From assembly GCA_965153455.1 (NCBI GenBank), contig OZ234500.1:14879579-14943578 (forward strand): a stretch of DNA of 64,000 bases. The letters run 5' to 3'. The notes below the pieces were generated by a model. That model was not told the DNA's origin. It ran no database searches and saw only the letters and a program-made list of their open reading frames with translations. Shown piece after piece: positions 23,325 through 32,940 of this stretch. The position numbers were made by a program, and so were the translations under genes. Numbering within the stretch: the stretch's first letter is position 1; the number at the start of each line of letters is the position of its first letter. This DNA is from Sphagnum compactum (taxonomy: Eukaryota; Bryophyta; Sphagnopsida; Sphagnales).

Positions 23325-25465
23325 TAGGAAACCTTTTTAGTGATATATCATTTGTAATTTGGGAGAATGTTCATCATCATTGTTTTATGTAGAAAATTAT
23401 GACATGTCATCCATTCTTATGCTTTCAAATTTGAATAGAAGTGACATCCTCATGGACCACATATGTTAGTGATATTCAATGTGTTCCCACTCCATAGAGG
23501 TACAATGTTCGAATGCAAGTCTTTAAACAATTTTGGCTAGAGCATAATAGAATTTATTTTTTCACAATGTATTCACCATCATAAATACAATATAAGAATG
23601 ATTGATGTTGGACATTCATTGGAAGGGTAATTCCCATCAAAAGTTTAATGAGGATTATAAATGCATCCATCATTGTCAATACTATTACTACCAAAAGAAT
23701 ATGTTGGGTTAAAATTTAAATTAACTTCTAAATACGTATTACCACCGAGGCACCCGTTCATGGTAACATGCATGTTAGTCCATGTGTTTGTTATGCAACG
23801 AGCTTGCACTTTCTGTGATGGAATGTTTCAATGCAACCAAAATGATAATATGACCAAGGAATATCTAACCATTTGGGAACATACAATTTAGAAAATAAAA
23901 ACCAGAAATCATATTTTTATAATTTTGGTTGAATAAATGAATCAAAGTAACAAAATATTCGAATTATGTATGAAGTATGTTTTTGTTTGGCCAAATTTGA
24001 CACATAAAATAAAAGTTTACACCCTTGTGAATAGGTACAATACACTCAATAAGAGGAAATTCTTGAATGCACTTGACATTTAAATTCCACATCCATGCAA
24101 CGGAGATTAATTTTTGTTCTAATAATGGAGAAATTGGAATGATTTGTGTTGGATACTGAATCATGCACCATCAATTCATTACTAATTTCATCAAATGTGT
24201 GGTTTTCATAAATGATGGCCCTATCTATTATTTCCCTTGGTACAATTGATAATGGACAAATGACGAACATAGTCATATTCCTATTGGAATTTGATTAGAT
24301 TAAAGAAAACCTATTGGAAAAGTGATCAAAGGGGAAACTAACAATGTGTGTCCAAGCATGGTAAATTAGACCACAAATGCACCTTGTAGCATAAATGAAA
24401 AGTAGCCATCAAGTATGCTTTGATATATTGAACTTAAGAATATTATTTAATTCAAGGATTAATATGAAAATTTTCTTCAACTTTGTTAAAACTTTAACCA
24501 AAAATTACATGTTTAAAATAGGTTTAAGTAGATTCATGGGAATTCAAGCAAAGCTCATAATTCACTTTATAACCTCTAAGTAGGTTGTAAGTAGATGAAT
24601 ATTATGTTTTTAATTTTTTTTTGAATTAATGGGGCCCTTTAAATGTACTTGTAGCTTTTCATCTTTTTCACATTTCAATAAAAATGTATTTAGCTTGTAG
24701 GGTAAAAGTAGGTTTGAAAAAATATTTACCAGTCAATTTCAAACCTACTTGTTACCTACTTTTATTATACTAAAGTTTTTCAAATTTTATACTTAAATTA
24801 TCATAAACCCAATGGACGCATAATTGTTTTCAAAATGAAAGATAAGAAACTTTTTAATATTTTTTCTTGTGTTTTTGTAAAAAATTGTCATATTTTTAAA
24901 AGGGATTTTAGGTAGACATACTTGTAATTGGTCTAATTTACCATGCTTGGACCCATGTGTGAGCACAAAGGATTATTTTCCCAACCAATGTGAGGCAGAA
25001 AGAAAAAAGGATGTCAAGATGAAGTCAATCCATTAAATATGTTGCAAAAGTGGGATGGTGAGGTCTTTGTTTGGACATGTACAATATGAAGGTAAAAACT
25101 GAATACATTGAATGCTAATAAGGTAATAAAAAAATTTATTAGACCTCTCCACCCAACCATAAGACCATACAAAAGGTCTATACACCCCATGATCTACCCC
25201 CAAGCTTAACAAACAAGATCTACCTCACTCCACAACCTCATCATCAAGCAAAGCACTAACATCAGAATATTGTAATTAACATGGTTTCTAATGTTAGGTG
25301 ATGACAACATGCAAACCATGACCTAGGCTTTAGCCTTAACATATGAAGAAAACAAAAACATCATGGAAGGACTAAGCTAGAAATCCTTCGTGGAGAATAA
25401 AAGACTTTAGGGAGTATGTGAAAAGAGACCTCTATAATAATACAAAAGGAGACAACTAGAAACCT
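23325..25465. repeat. Dispersed repeat, copy 2 (paired with 5,788-7,010)
   Basis: This aligns by eye with copy 1 in the same orientation over its whole length, except for two interruptions. One is a block of about 310 bp at 23,480-23,790 that is absent between TTCAATGTG and TTGTTAT in copy 1. The other is the MITE-like element at 24,350-24,952. The minus strand at 24,276-24,046 keeps a 76-codon frame (REIIDRAIIYENHTFDEISN and onward) that is recognisably related to the stop-ridden version in copy 1. The ancestral repeat therefore probably encoded a protein, which I cannot name. Confidence 0.8.
24350..24952. mobile_element. MITE-like element, copy 1, about 603 bp with perfect 24-bp inverted ends
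   Basis: The left end begins GTCCAAGCATGGTAAATTAG, and the first 24 bp are exactly complementary to the right end (24,929-24,952). The empty site in the dispersed-repeat copy 1 reads ACAATGTGTGAGCAC. Here ATGTGT flanks both sides, allowing for two extra C residues on the right, or CAATGTGT against CCATGTGT if the duplication is 8 bp. No transposase is encoded. A second, diverged copy in opposite orientation lies at 47,072-47,655, with TIRs and interior alignable. Superfamily is undecided: hAT if the duplication is 8 bp. Confidence 0.85.
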
Positions 25466-25964
25466 AAAACATTTTGTTAGCTTCGCGGAAGCCAAAATGA
25501 AATGCATGTTCCATCTTCAAAACATTGATTTTGAGAGTAGGGCATATTATGGGCATTGAAATCATCCTACATAGAGGAATGTTGATCCAAGCCTTACGCC
25601 TGGCAACATCTTATATATTTCCAGAGTCTTAGTGGTATTGATCTCGTTCTTCTGGACATCTTGGATTGTTTAATCAAAGGACAAGGAATTTCTAATACAA
25701 TGACCACTTGAAACTTGTGAATCCTAAAAGGATGAAAATATATAGATGACGAGAAAATAAGAGATATCAAATTGAAATAATTGAATTCCATTTAATTGTT
25801 ACCTCTGTAACGTTCATGATTGCTAATTGAGGCTCTCCAAGGTCCTCCTACATAAGATAAAAAAATTCAAACAAGCTTATGTTCCAACAATTTAAAAAAT
25901 ATCAAGCTTTAGTTTGTGACTAAAAGTGGACACAAGTTTAAACTTAGGATCAAGCAATACATAC
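25466..25964. other. Intergenic DNA, nothing recognised
   Basis: No motif was seen. The words CAAGCTT(A/T)AGTTTG and ACTTAGG-type words appear just before the palindromic array and may be its outermost, decayed units. Confidence 0.4.
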
Positions 25965-26600
25965 CCGAACAACTCTTGGCATTGAAAGTTGCTTGGGGAT
26001 GGCATAAAACAAAACCCGTGGGGCAACAAATCAGGCCCAAGCTATAGCTTAGGTTTTTTTTCCCCCTATCGTTGAGTAACTCTTGGCACCAAAAGTTGTT
26101 TGAGTTTGGAAAAAAAAATCGAGTTGCAATTCAGGTTTGATTTTTGACTGGAGGTGCAATTCGACACTATGTACACCAACATTGGGCAACTTTTAACACC
26201 AAAAGTTGCTAACAATGGCTAGCAAATTAAAACCCAAGCTTTAATTTGTGTCTGATTTTGGACCTAAGTTGTAACTTGGGTTATTATTCACCATACTGGA
26301 GCAACTTTCAATGCCAAGAATTGTTTGGCCATTGAAAAAAAAAAGCAAATCGAACTACAACTCGCATTTTTCTCGATCATGGTCAAACAACTCTTAACAT
26401 TGAAAGTTGCTCGGTAATGGCCAAAAACTTGGGTCCAGTTTCAAACCCGAGTTATAATTTGGGTTTTTTTTAACCATCACCAAACAACTCTTAGTGTTGA
26501 AAATTACTCAACAAGTGGGAAAAAATGGGGGAAAAAATCAAGCTTGAATCAAGTTCAGAATGGCCATGGCTAAAAAACTCTTAATGTCCATAACTGCAGC
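25965..26600. repeat. Tandem array of about 100-bp units, each with a near-palindrome
   Basis: A 22-bp near-palindrome with arms CAACTYTT and AAAAGTTG recurs at 25,970, 26,077, 26,187, 26,302, 26,388 and 26,485, and in decayed form near 26,576. Intervals are 107, 110, 115, 86, 97 and 91 bp. Most units also contain a second inverted motif with arms like AACCCRAG and TTTGGGTT (clearest at 26,447-26,466). Each unit could form two hairpins. Arm changes are often compensated loosely (CTCTT with GAAAG), but pairing is imperfect. No coding frame is maintained. Confidence 0.75.
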
Positions 26601-27891
26601 TCTTTCACCAGTTTTGTTGTTGTGTTGTTGAGAAACTAGATTTGTGGTGTGCCTGTGTGAAGAGAACCACTTGGTTCATACATACTCAGCTTTCCTCAAT
26701 GGTGGCAAATCCAACCCTCTCTTCTTCAATGAACATTTGACAGCCTTGGACATGACAGTCAAAATGCTCTGCAACTGCTTGGCTTCCTCCTACGAAAATC
26801 CGTGGGAAAAAGTTGCACAAGCAAGGTGTAATGCTGTCTCAGGGGTGAAATCTCAAAACTGAGCTCTAAAATCTGTGTCCACCAGTATCCTCCTTCTCCT
26901 CCCCCTGCCAGACTCACCAGCAGCATCTACACTTTCCATGGCTATGTCTCTGTATTCATAATCACTTGCAGCTGACATCAAACAAAGACAAAATGGTGCG
27001 CAGAAAAAGCATGTCAACATTTCTTGCATATGTATTGTTCTTGCCAAGCTGAACATCTCAAGATACACATTCACATGCATAGAACTTCGTGAGATCAATG
27101 CTGCAAGATTGATTGATTACAGAAAGATTGATCAATTGCTGAGAGAGATTTTGGCAATGAAAATGGCAAGATGGACATGAACATTGTTTGTGACACAACA
27201 GTGAGCTATGGAGTCAAGCAGCTTCCGACTGCTGCAGGCAGGGTCAGGATATGATCAGCTTGGAAGCTCAAGGGTTTGCAAAGATGCAAGAATATTCATC
27301 AAGGTCGCAAGTAAGAAATTTCTTTTGTTTGAAATTCAATTCAACCATCTGTGTCTGCTTTGTGCATATTGAAATAATGCAAGTCAAGCAATTTGAGACA
27401 CTCTCTTATGGGGCCTGGCCCAAGTGATTATTAATTGCATACACTACTTTTAAAGGCTCACCCTAGTAAATGGCCAAGTTATCATTCCACCTGCAAAGTT
27501 TGTGTGCTGCATGATAAGTATAAAAAGCATCCTGAAACTTATCTCTACTTCTAAGATGCAGAAACTGGCAGCAGATGTGGTCAATACTGGTCAGCAGTGA
27601 GAAAGGAGGTGCTCTTGTTCCTAGTCATCTCCCTGACAGATCTTGTGGCACAACACTTACTAAATTGTTGCAGTAAACCAAAGCCCTCTAGTATTGCTGA
27701 AACATGCCTTATTTTGATAAACTTGGTGTTCACATGATGTCATATGCAGATGAGCCCATTGTGCTGTGGTTGGACTTCACGAAGAAACTATGGTACGCAT
27801 CATTTCAGATTTCTACTGCTTTGAAGTCCAGGTTCAGCATTGACAATTGATGGGACAGAGTTAATAGTCAGGAGAACTGGAGAATACATGC
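26601..27891. other. GC-richer unassigned DNA
   Basis: A plus-strand frame at 26,644-26,862 (72 codons, NPLFFNEHLTALDMTVKMLC) has no recognisable domain. Base composition and CpG content are higher than in the AT-rich flanks. The stretch could be the decayed body of the LINE-like element that follows at 27,892, or unrelated single-copy DNA. Confidence 0.4.
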
Positions 27892-28272
27892 ATGGCATCC
27901 AAATCTCAATGTTCTAAAAGCCTACTTTGGAAGCATTCTCTATATGCCAAAATGTCCTACACCAGGCAGCTGCTGGACATCCTTCGTAGCTTTATTCTTT
28001 ATTTTCTTTGGTCCGAAAGATGCAGAAAGCACTTCGACAATCAGTACTCTCTTAAGAACGCTCTTAGACAGGCCTGGGTGGCCACCGTCGAGGTGGGGAT
28101 GGCCACTTGGAAGGCCATCAACTCCCTCCGGCCCACCCAGGAGCCTTGCACGCAGACTAGGATTGATCAGGCCTTTAGAGCGGAATGGTGTCATCTGAAC
28201 ATTTTTGGGGAGGATGCTGCCACCATCAGGTGGCTCTTCCTGCCCCCTTTGTACTTTCTGAATTCCTTTTAA
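27892..28272 (+). pseudogene. LINE-like C-terminal fragment (RNase H/zinc-binding tail type)
   Basis: A 126-codon open plus-strand frame contains SFILYFLWSERCRKHF, then LRQAWVATVEVGMATWKAI, then RIDQAFRAEWCHLNIFG, and ends at a stop just before CT-rich sequence. The pattern of an aliphatic-Trp segment (LYFLWSERCRKHF) followed by a conserved helix is typical of the tail of plant LINE polyproteins, where LWxIWxxRN-type motifs occur. No reverse transcriptase is visible upstream, so the copy is 5'-truncated or decayed. The ATG used to mark its start is arbitrary. Its absence of stops and higher CpG content suggest it is younger than the other remnants. The family is inferred. Confidence 0.5.
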
Positions 28273-29090
28273 TGCTTTGATGGGGCTGTTGCCTCCCTCC
28301 CCCTTCTCGGGGTTCCTCCTATATGCCAAAATGAGGATTTGGCTGATGTTGGAACAATTGTTGCTGTATTTGTTCTTCCTGAGCATCAAGGAGTCTGGTT
28401 GCAGAGTTTTCTTCAATAGCAATGGCTGATCTCTGCTTCTCTTTCTGCTCAAAGCATCCTTATCTGGTTGAGCCCCTGGATAGGACTGTGGTACTTAATT
28501 GCCATGCAAAGGTAGTAGTACTCTCAATTGCTGTTTCACAAAAGGAGATGGCCTGCCTATGGGAAGGGAAGGGAAGGGAGTATCCAATGCAATGCATTTT
28601 TGTGCTATAGTTCCAAAGGTTTTCTCTTGTGAGTCTCTCTCCTGAGAAGCTGCAGAACTTGTTTGAATACACTGTGAGGAAGATCAAACAATGTTGGAGT
28701 TTGTGAGTTAGATGAAGTAGCCATGCCTTACAAAAATTAATTCATGAAATAATGCCTCCAATAATGAACCTCATTAATTGATGGGTGGATTAGTGGCATT
28801 TCTTCCAAATTATAGTTTGCAAAACCATCCTTGACCATGTATAACTTGAAATTTAACTTTGTTCATGCTACTTGAGAGTCTTGGGTGGATCTTTTGTACA
28901 TGTCTAATTCAAAATAAATAAGAAACATTAGTGGTGATGATGGCAAACTGAGATTTATGCCATGGTCTTATTGAGGACAAACACTTTTGAATAACTTAAA
29001 GGATGAGAGTTTTGCATGAAAGGAGTGGCATTTGACTATTTAGTCTACGTGTGGTATTCTAAATAATTGAAAGAAGATGTTGCAAGAACT
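28273..29090. other. Unassigned DNA with short protein-like stretches
   Basis: On the plus strand about 28,340-28,410 reads EDLADVGTIVAVFVLPEHQG and about 28,610-28,690 reads SLVSLSPEKLQNLFEYTVRK, each ending in a stop. They look like pieces of coding sequence, but I cannot assign a family. A GGGAAGGGAAGG tract lies at about 28,562-28,580. Confidence 0.35.
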
Positions 29091-29290
29091 CACTATGCCA
29101 AAATGTGGCATATATTACTTCACATTAATGTGTTTGTGGTAATTTAAGTCACATATTACTACATGACTATGTAGTAAAATCGAATTCATGGCTTATGCCA
29201 CTAGTAAAAATTTTGGTCATAATAATTTATGCCATTAGTCATGTGACTTTTATTACTACCATGACTTTTATTACTATAACTTTAGAAAAT
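29091..29290. mobile_element. CACTA-like terminus with CACTATGCCAAAATGTGG
   Basis: The 18-bp terminus at 29,091 is repeated exactly at 32,018 in the same orientation, after which the two sequences diverge. Behind it are several ATGACT/AGTCAT words (CATGACTATG, AGTCATGTGACTTT, CATGACTTTTATTACTA), as expected of subterminal repeats. No matching right end or target duplication was found. Confidence 0.5.
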
Positions 29291-29384
29291 GTAATAAAAT
29301 AAAAAATATTTATTGACATATGAAATGTAAACATGTGTTTAATCATAATAAAGCCACATTGACAATCTAGCTACCTATTTATTC

Positions 29385-29530
29385 ACATAACTTACGAACC
29401 TTGCTTGGGCTAAAGCCCTAAACAATCTAGGTTAGCCTACAAAACTAGGCTATTTAATCTAGGTAGCTTGAAAGCCTAAGCTAGAAATTTAGGTAGGTAA
29501 GTAGGCCTAAGTAAGTAGGTACATAGGATC
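29385..29530. repeat. TAGGTAAG-type repeat cluster in CACTA-like element A
   Basis: Words such as CTAGGTTAGCC, TAGGCTATTTAATCTAGG and TAGGTAGGTAAGTAGG are packed in this segment in both orientations. A similar cluster lies at 30,780-30,880, and another at 49,960-50,010 in element B, so the motif belongs to the element family. Confidence 0.6.
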
Positions 29531-30602
29531 CTATTAAGTTTTTTGGTCACAAGCATTTTTTATTAATTCATCACAAGTGGCATTTGCACTTTGAGTATAT
29601 TTAGTGCATGTATTATGTGTAGACAAATATTTTTTCATCTACTTATATAGTTTACAAAGTTGAACTTGTCGATAAAGTATATGGAATAAATCCTATGAAA
29701 AGGAACATTAAGTTTAACTATTTTAAGCTTTTTTATACTTTGTCAGGAAGTAAATCTTAAAGATTTCAAGATGTCCAAATCTATACATTTTTAAAGAAAA
29801 AAAAAGTAATTTAATTGAAAATACATTTGAATCTTCACTATTTCATACATTTGAACAATAATGATGTCTTGAAAACATCTTTTTTTTTTCATAAAGTGAT
29901 TTGTAAATAAGCCTATTTAAAATCAACATGGATTTGCTGGAAAATTTAAAACAATATAAAATTAAATACTAGATTTCCCCACATTTTAAACATATAGTGA
30001 ATCAATAAAAGTTGTGTTATATTTATTTATATATTTAAATTAAATTTTAAAAATATGTAATTTACTAAACACACAATATTATGTAAAAAAATTTATGTAA
30101 ATTTCCTAATTGTTAATTTATAATTTTTTTAATGTCATGATTTTTGTTAAATTTTATTATTAAAAATATTTTTTCATTTCATTTTTGAAGGGTGTTTTTA
30201 GTTCATTAAATGTGATGTAGTATAAATCAAGTTTTAAGTCCAATTTTTAAATAAATTAATAAATTTAAATTTTTAATAAATTAGTAAATTTTGGATTAAA
30301 CTCTATATATATTCTTGGCTATCCATTGTATGAAGACTTGCCAAACAATGCCATTTTGGGGCATGTATATATAATTATGTATATATAATTTATTAATGGT
30401 TATTATTATAAGTAATTAGTTTATTGGCTAGTTTATTAGTTAGTTTTTAATTTATTTGTTAATTAATTTATTAATAGTTTATTCATTAAGTTAATTAGTA
30501 ATCTTATTAGTTGATTTATTAGTTAACTAGGTAACTAGTCACTTACCCATTTAATTATATAATTTACAAAAGTTAAAATGATGATAAAAGTGTGGATAAA
30601 CT

Positions 30603-30640
30603 TTTTAGTTGCAAGTAGATTGCAACTAAAAAAATTATCC
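30603..30640. repeat. Inverted repeat, TTTTTAGTTGCAA hairpin
   Basis: TTTTTAGTTGCAA is followed after GTAGA by its exact complement TTGCAACTAAAAA. AGTTGCA words are the subterminal-type motif shared with element B, so the hairpin is likely part of the transposon's repeat structure. Confidence 0.6.
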
Positions 30641-30779
30641 AATATATTTTGTCTTTCATTCTCATCTTGAAAAGTATATAAGCAAGGTGTTTTGTCTTAC
30701 ATTTTCATATTTAAAAATACGGGCATATGGGATGAGCCAATAAAAAAGCTTAACCCAAAATAAAATTTAAATATTCATG

Positions 30780-30885
30780 TACTTACGCCACTTACCTACC
30801 GAAGTAGGTATTTAGGCTAGGTAGGTAAGTAGGTAGATCCTACTTACCTACTTACCTAGTTTGACCTACATACTTAAATATTGAT
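30780..30885. repeat. Palindromic TAGGTAAGTAGGTA cluster
   Basis: TACCTACCGAAGTAGGTA (about 30,794) and TAGGTAAGTAGGTAG followed by CTACTTACCTACTTACC (about 30,820-30,860) are arranged head to head, so the strand can fold into a long imperfect hairpin. The cluster is shared with CACTA-like element B. Confidence 0.65.
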
Positions 30886-31314
30886 TTAATTTTATTTTAG
30901 AGAAATTCAATTAATATGCCATGTGACAAATTTATATTAATCCATTCATTGTTATCTAAAACCATCCAATCATAAAAATTAGATGTCTTAAGATTATTTC
31001 ATAATTATGATAGAAATATTTGAAATTATTAAAAGTTGGGACACATGACAACACATCATTTACTCCCATTGTTCATAAAAAAAGTTGCATCTTAGTTGTA
31101 AGCAACAATACATATATGGCAAGTCAAAGGATGAAGGTGTACTTCATTAACTATTTTTTCATCCAAAATTGCTTGTTGTTTTCAACTAGTGCCACATTTG
31201 ACTTGTCCAACATGATTATGAAGATTTTAGTCACAAAAGTTCTTTGCAACTAAAAATTAATCATAGGGTCCAATTGCAAAATTTCCATTTTCTACTAATG
31301 AAACTACTGAAAAT

Positions 31315-31740
31315 GACCACTTGAAGGCTTACCTAGGTTATCCTGGCTATTTGAAATAAAGGTTATCAAAGCTTACATAAAGGTTATTACCTAGGGGTTA
31401 TTTAGGGTGCTACATAGCCGGCTACCTAGGGACTTATTTAAATTAGGAAATACCTAGGGGTTACATAGAGACTACTCAAGGTCCTACATAGGGGCTACCT
31501 AAGGACCTACTTAAGTTAGGAGATACTTAGGGTTTACATAGGGGCTATGAATCAACTTTAAATAGCCCCTAGGTAACACCCTATGTAAGCCTTATGTAGC
31601 CCCCTTTTGCACTATGAGTTAACCCCATGTCGCTTAAGAAATCCTAGGAAGCCCCACAAGTAGGTTCTATGTAGCCCCCTAAGTAGCCTTTAGGTATCCC
31701 ATGACCTAGGTAAGCCCATTAATGTCTCCTAAGGTAAAAC
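31315..31740. repeat. CCTAGGGGCTACATAGG-type repeats in inverted halves
   Basis: In the first half (about 31,390-31,550) words read CCTAGGGGTTA, GGGGCTACCTAAGG and TACATAGGGGCTA. In the second half (about 31,555-31,710) they read in complement (TAGCCCCTAGGTAAC, TATGTAGCCCCC, CTAAGTAGCC). The block is a large, degenerate palindrome of roughly 20-35 bp units lying just outside CACTA-like element A. No coding potential. Confidence 0.6.
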
Positions 31741-32017
31741 ACACAAGAATCAGCCTATATAGACCCATATAAAGGATTTCACAATGTAGGTATTCAACAC
31801 AAGACCACAAATTTTGTTAGATTTTGTATACCCCTTTTCTGGAACAAACCACAAATTGCCAAAGTTTGCTATGTATGTTCAACATAACATTGAAACATGA
31901 ATCCTCTATAGTAGTAACATACAAATTCATATTTCATTAACACAACACAAAAATCCCAAGGTCCCTTGTGTGCTTGACCTAGATTATTGATTGAAACCTC
32001 TCTTTTAAAATCCAATT
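31741..32017. other. Intergenic DNA, nothing recognised
   Basis: No motif, frame or repeat was identified between the palindromic block and the CACTA-like terminus at 32,018. Confidence 0.4.
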
Positions 32018-32200
32018 CACTATGCCAAAATGTGGAATGCATGATTTGAATATTTACAACAATTGTCCCAATCTAGTCATGGAATAATATATGCCCTGCA
32101 ACTATGCCATTTTTATGACAATAGTCATTTTCATGAGTACATGACTTTATGTGACTACAATCATATTTTAAAAATTACTATGTGTGCCATTGACCCTATT
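32018..32200. mobile_element. Second CACTA-like terminus with CACTATGCCAAAATGTGG
   Basis: The first 18 bp are identical to 29,091-29,108. Subterminal ATGACT/AGTCAT words follow (TAGTCATGG, ATGACAATAGTCATTTTCATGAG, CATGACTTTATGTGACT). The two termini have the same orientation, so they are left ends of two different insertions or a duplicated end, not the two ends of one element. Confidence 0.5.
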
Positions 32201-32940
32201 TGACCAATTTTTTTGAAATTAAAGAACTTTGATGGGGGGGCTCATATTTGTGATTTGAAAACTCTTGCTCACCCTTTAAAAACATAATGCATTGATATTA
32301 TATATTGTCATTTGGACGCAATGGGTTTAACCTTGTATTACAAAAAAATTATGTAAATTTTGGTGTAAGATTAAGTCCATAAAATTGAACTTAAATTAGA
32401 TTCAATGGTACATAATAATATATTTAGAAATAAAAATTACATAAATTTCTACAACATAGAATTTTCATGAAACTTGTCATTATACTATGGCTTGCCTAAA
32501 GTTTTTCTTTCTTTCAATATTTTGGTTTTGAAATGTTGGCAAAATTTCCAATATTTTGGGATGTTTTTCTATTTACACATACCAAATGAAAATGTTGAAC
32601 TTGCTCCAATTTTATTTGAATTACATTGTGAATATTCACCCAAAAAACACTCAAGTTGGGACTCTTGCTTAAAGGTTTATTTTGATGGATATTTTCCTTG
32701 AATGTTTTGACATTCAATAATGATATAAAATCCCATTAATTATATCCAAAAGATTTTTTTTTAAAAACTAATCAATTGTATTATTAGTTATTAGTAAACA
32801 TTACTGAATTTATTGTTTAAATACACAATAATAAATATTTAATTCTAATTAGATATTAAGTATAATCATCTATTAACTAATTTAATTAACTAGTAATTGG
32901 CTAATATTGACATAAATAAAGTCTTATATTAGACTTCAAA
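32201..32940. other. AT-rich DNA, nothing recognised
   Basis: Overlapping plus and minus frames at 32,474-32,717 show no domain. The region from 32,740 to 32,930 is almost pure A/T with TTAATTAACTA words. Confidence 0.45.

Larger units (their letters stand above)
29199..31300. mobile_element. CACTA-like element A, about 2.1 kb, non-coding
   Basis: The right end CCATTTTCTACTAATG at 31,285-31,300 gives, reverse-complemented, CATTAGTAGAAAATGG followed by AAATTTTGCAATTGG. This aligns with the left end of element B at 49,570 (CACTAATAGAAAATTGG then CATTTTGCAATTG). The proposed left end is CACTAGTAAAAATTTTGG at 29,199. Interior landmarks also align with element B in inverted orientation: the TAGGTAAG cluster at 30,780-30,880, TTATTTTGGGTTAAGC-like sequence, and a TTAGTTGCAA...TTGCAACTAA hairpin near 30,610. 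No transposase is present and no 3-bp target duplication is convincing. The left boundary is the weaker one. Confidence 0.5.

Noticed and set aside
27940-28452. A 170-codon minus-strand open frame
   Set aside because: It lies opposite the LINE-like plus-strand frame, which has the better motif support. The minus frame is Pro/Gly/Lys-rich shadow sequence.
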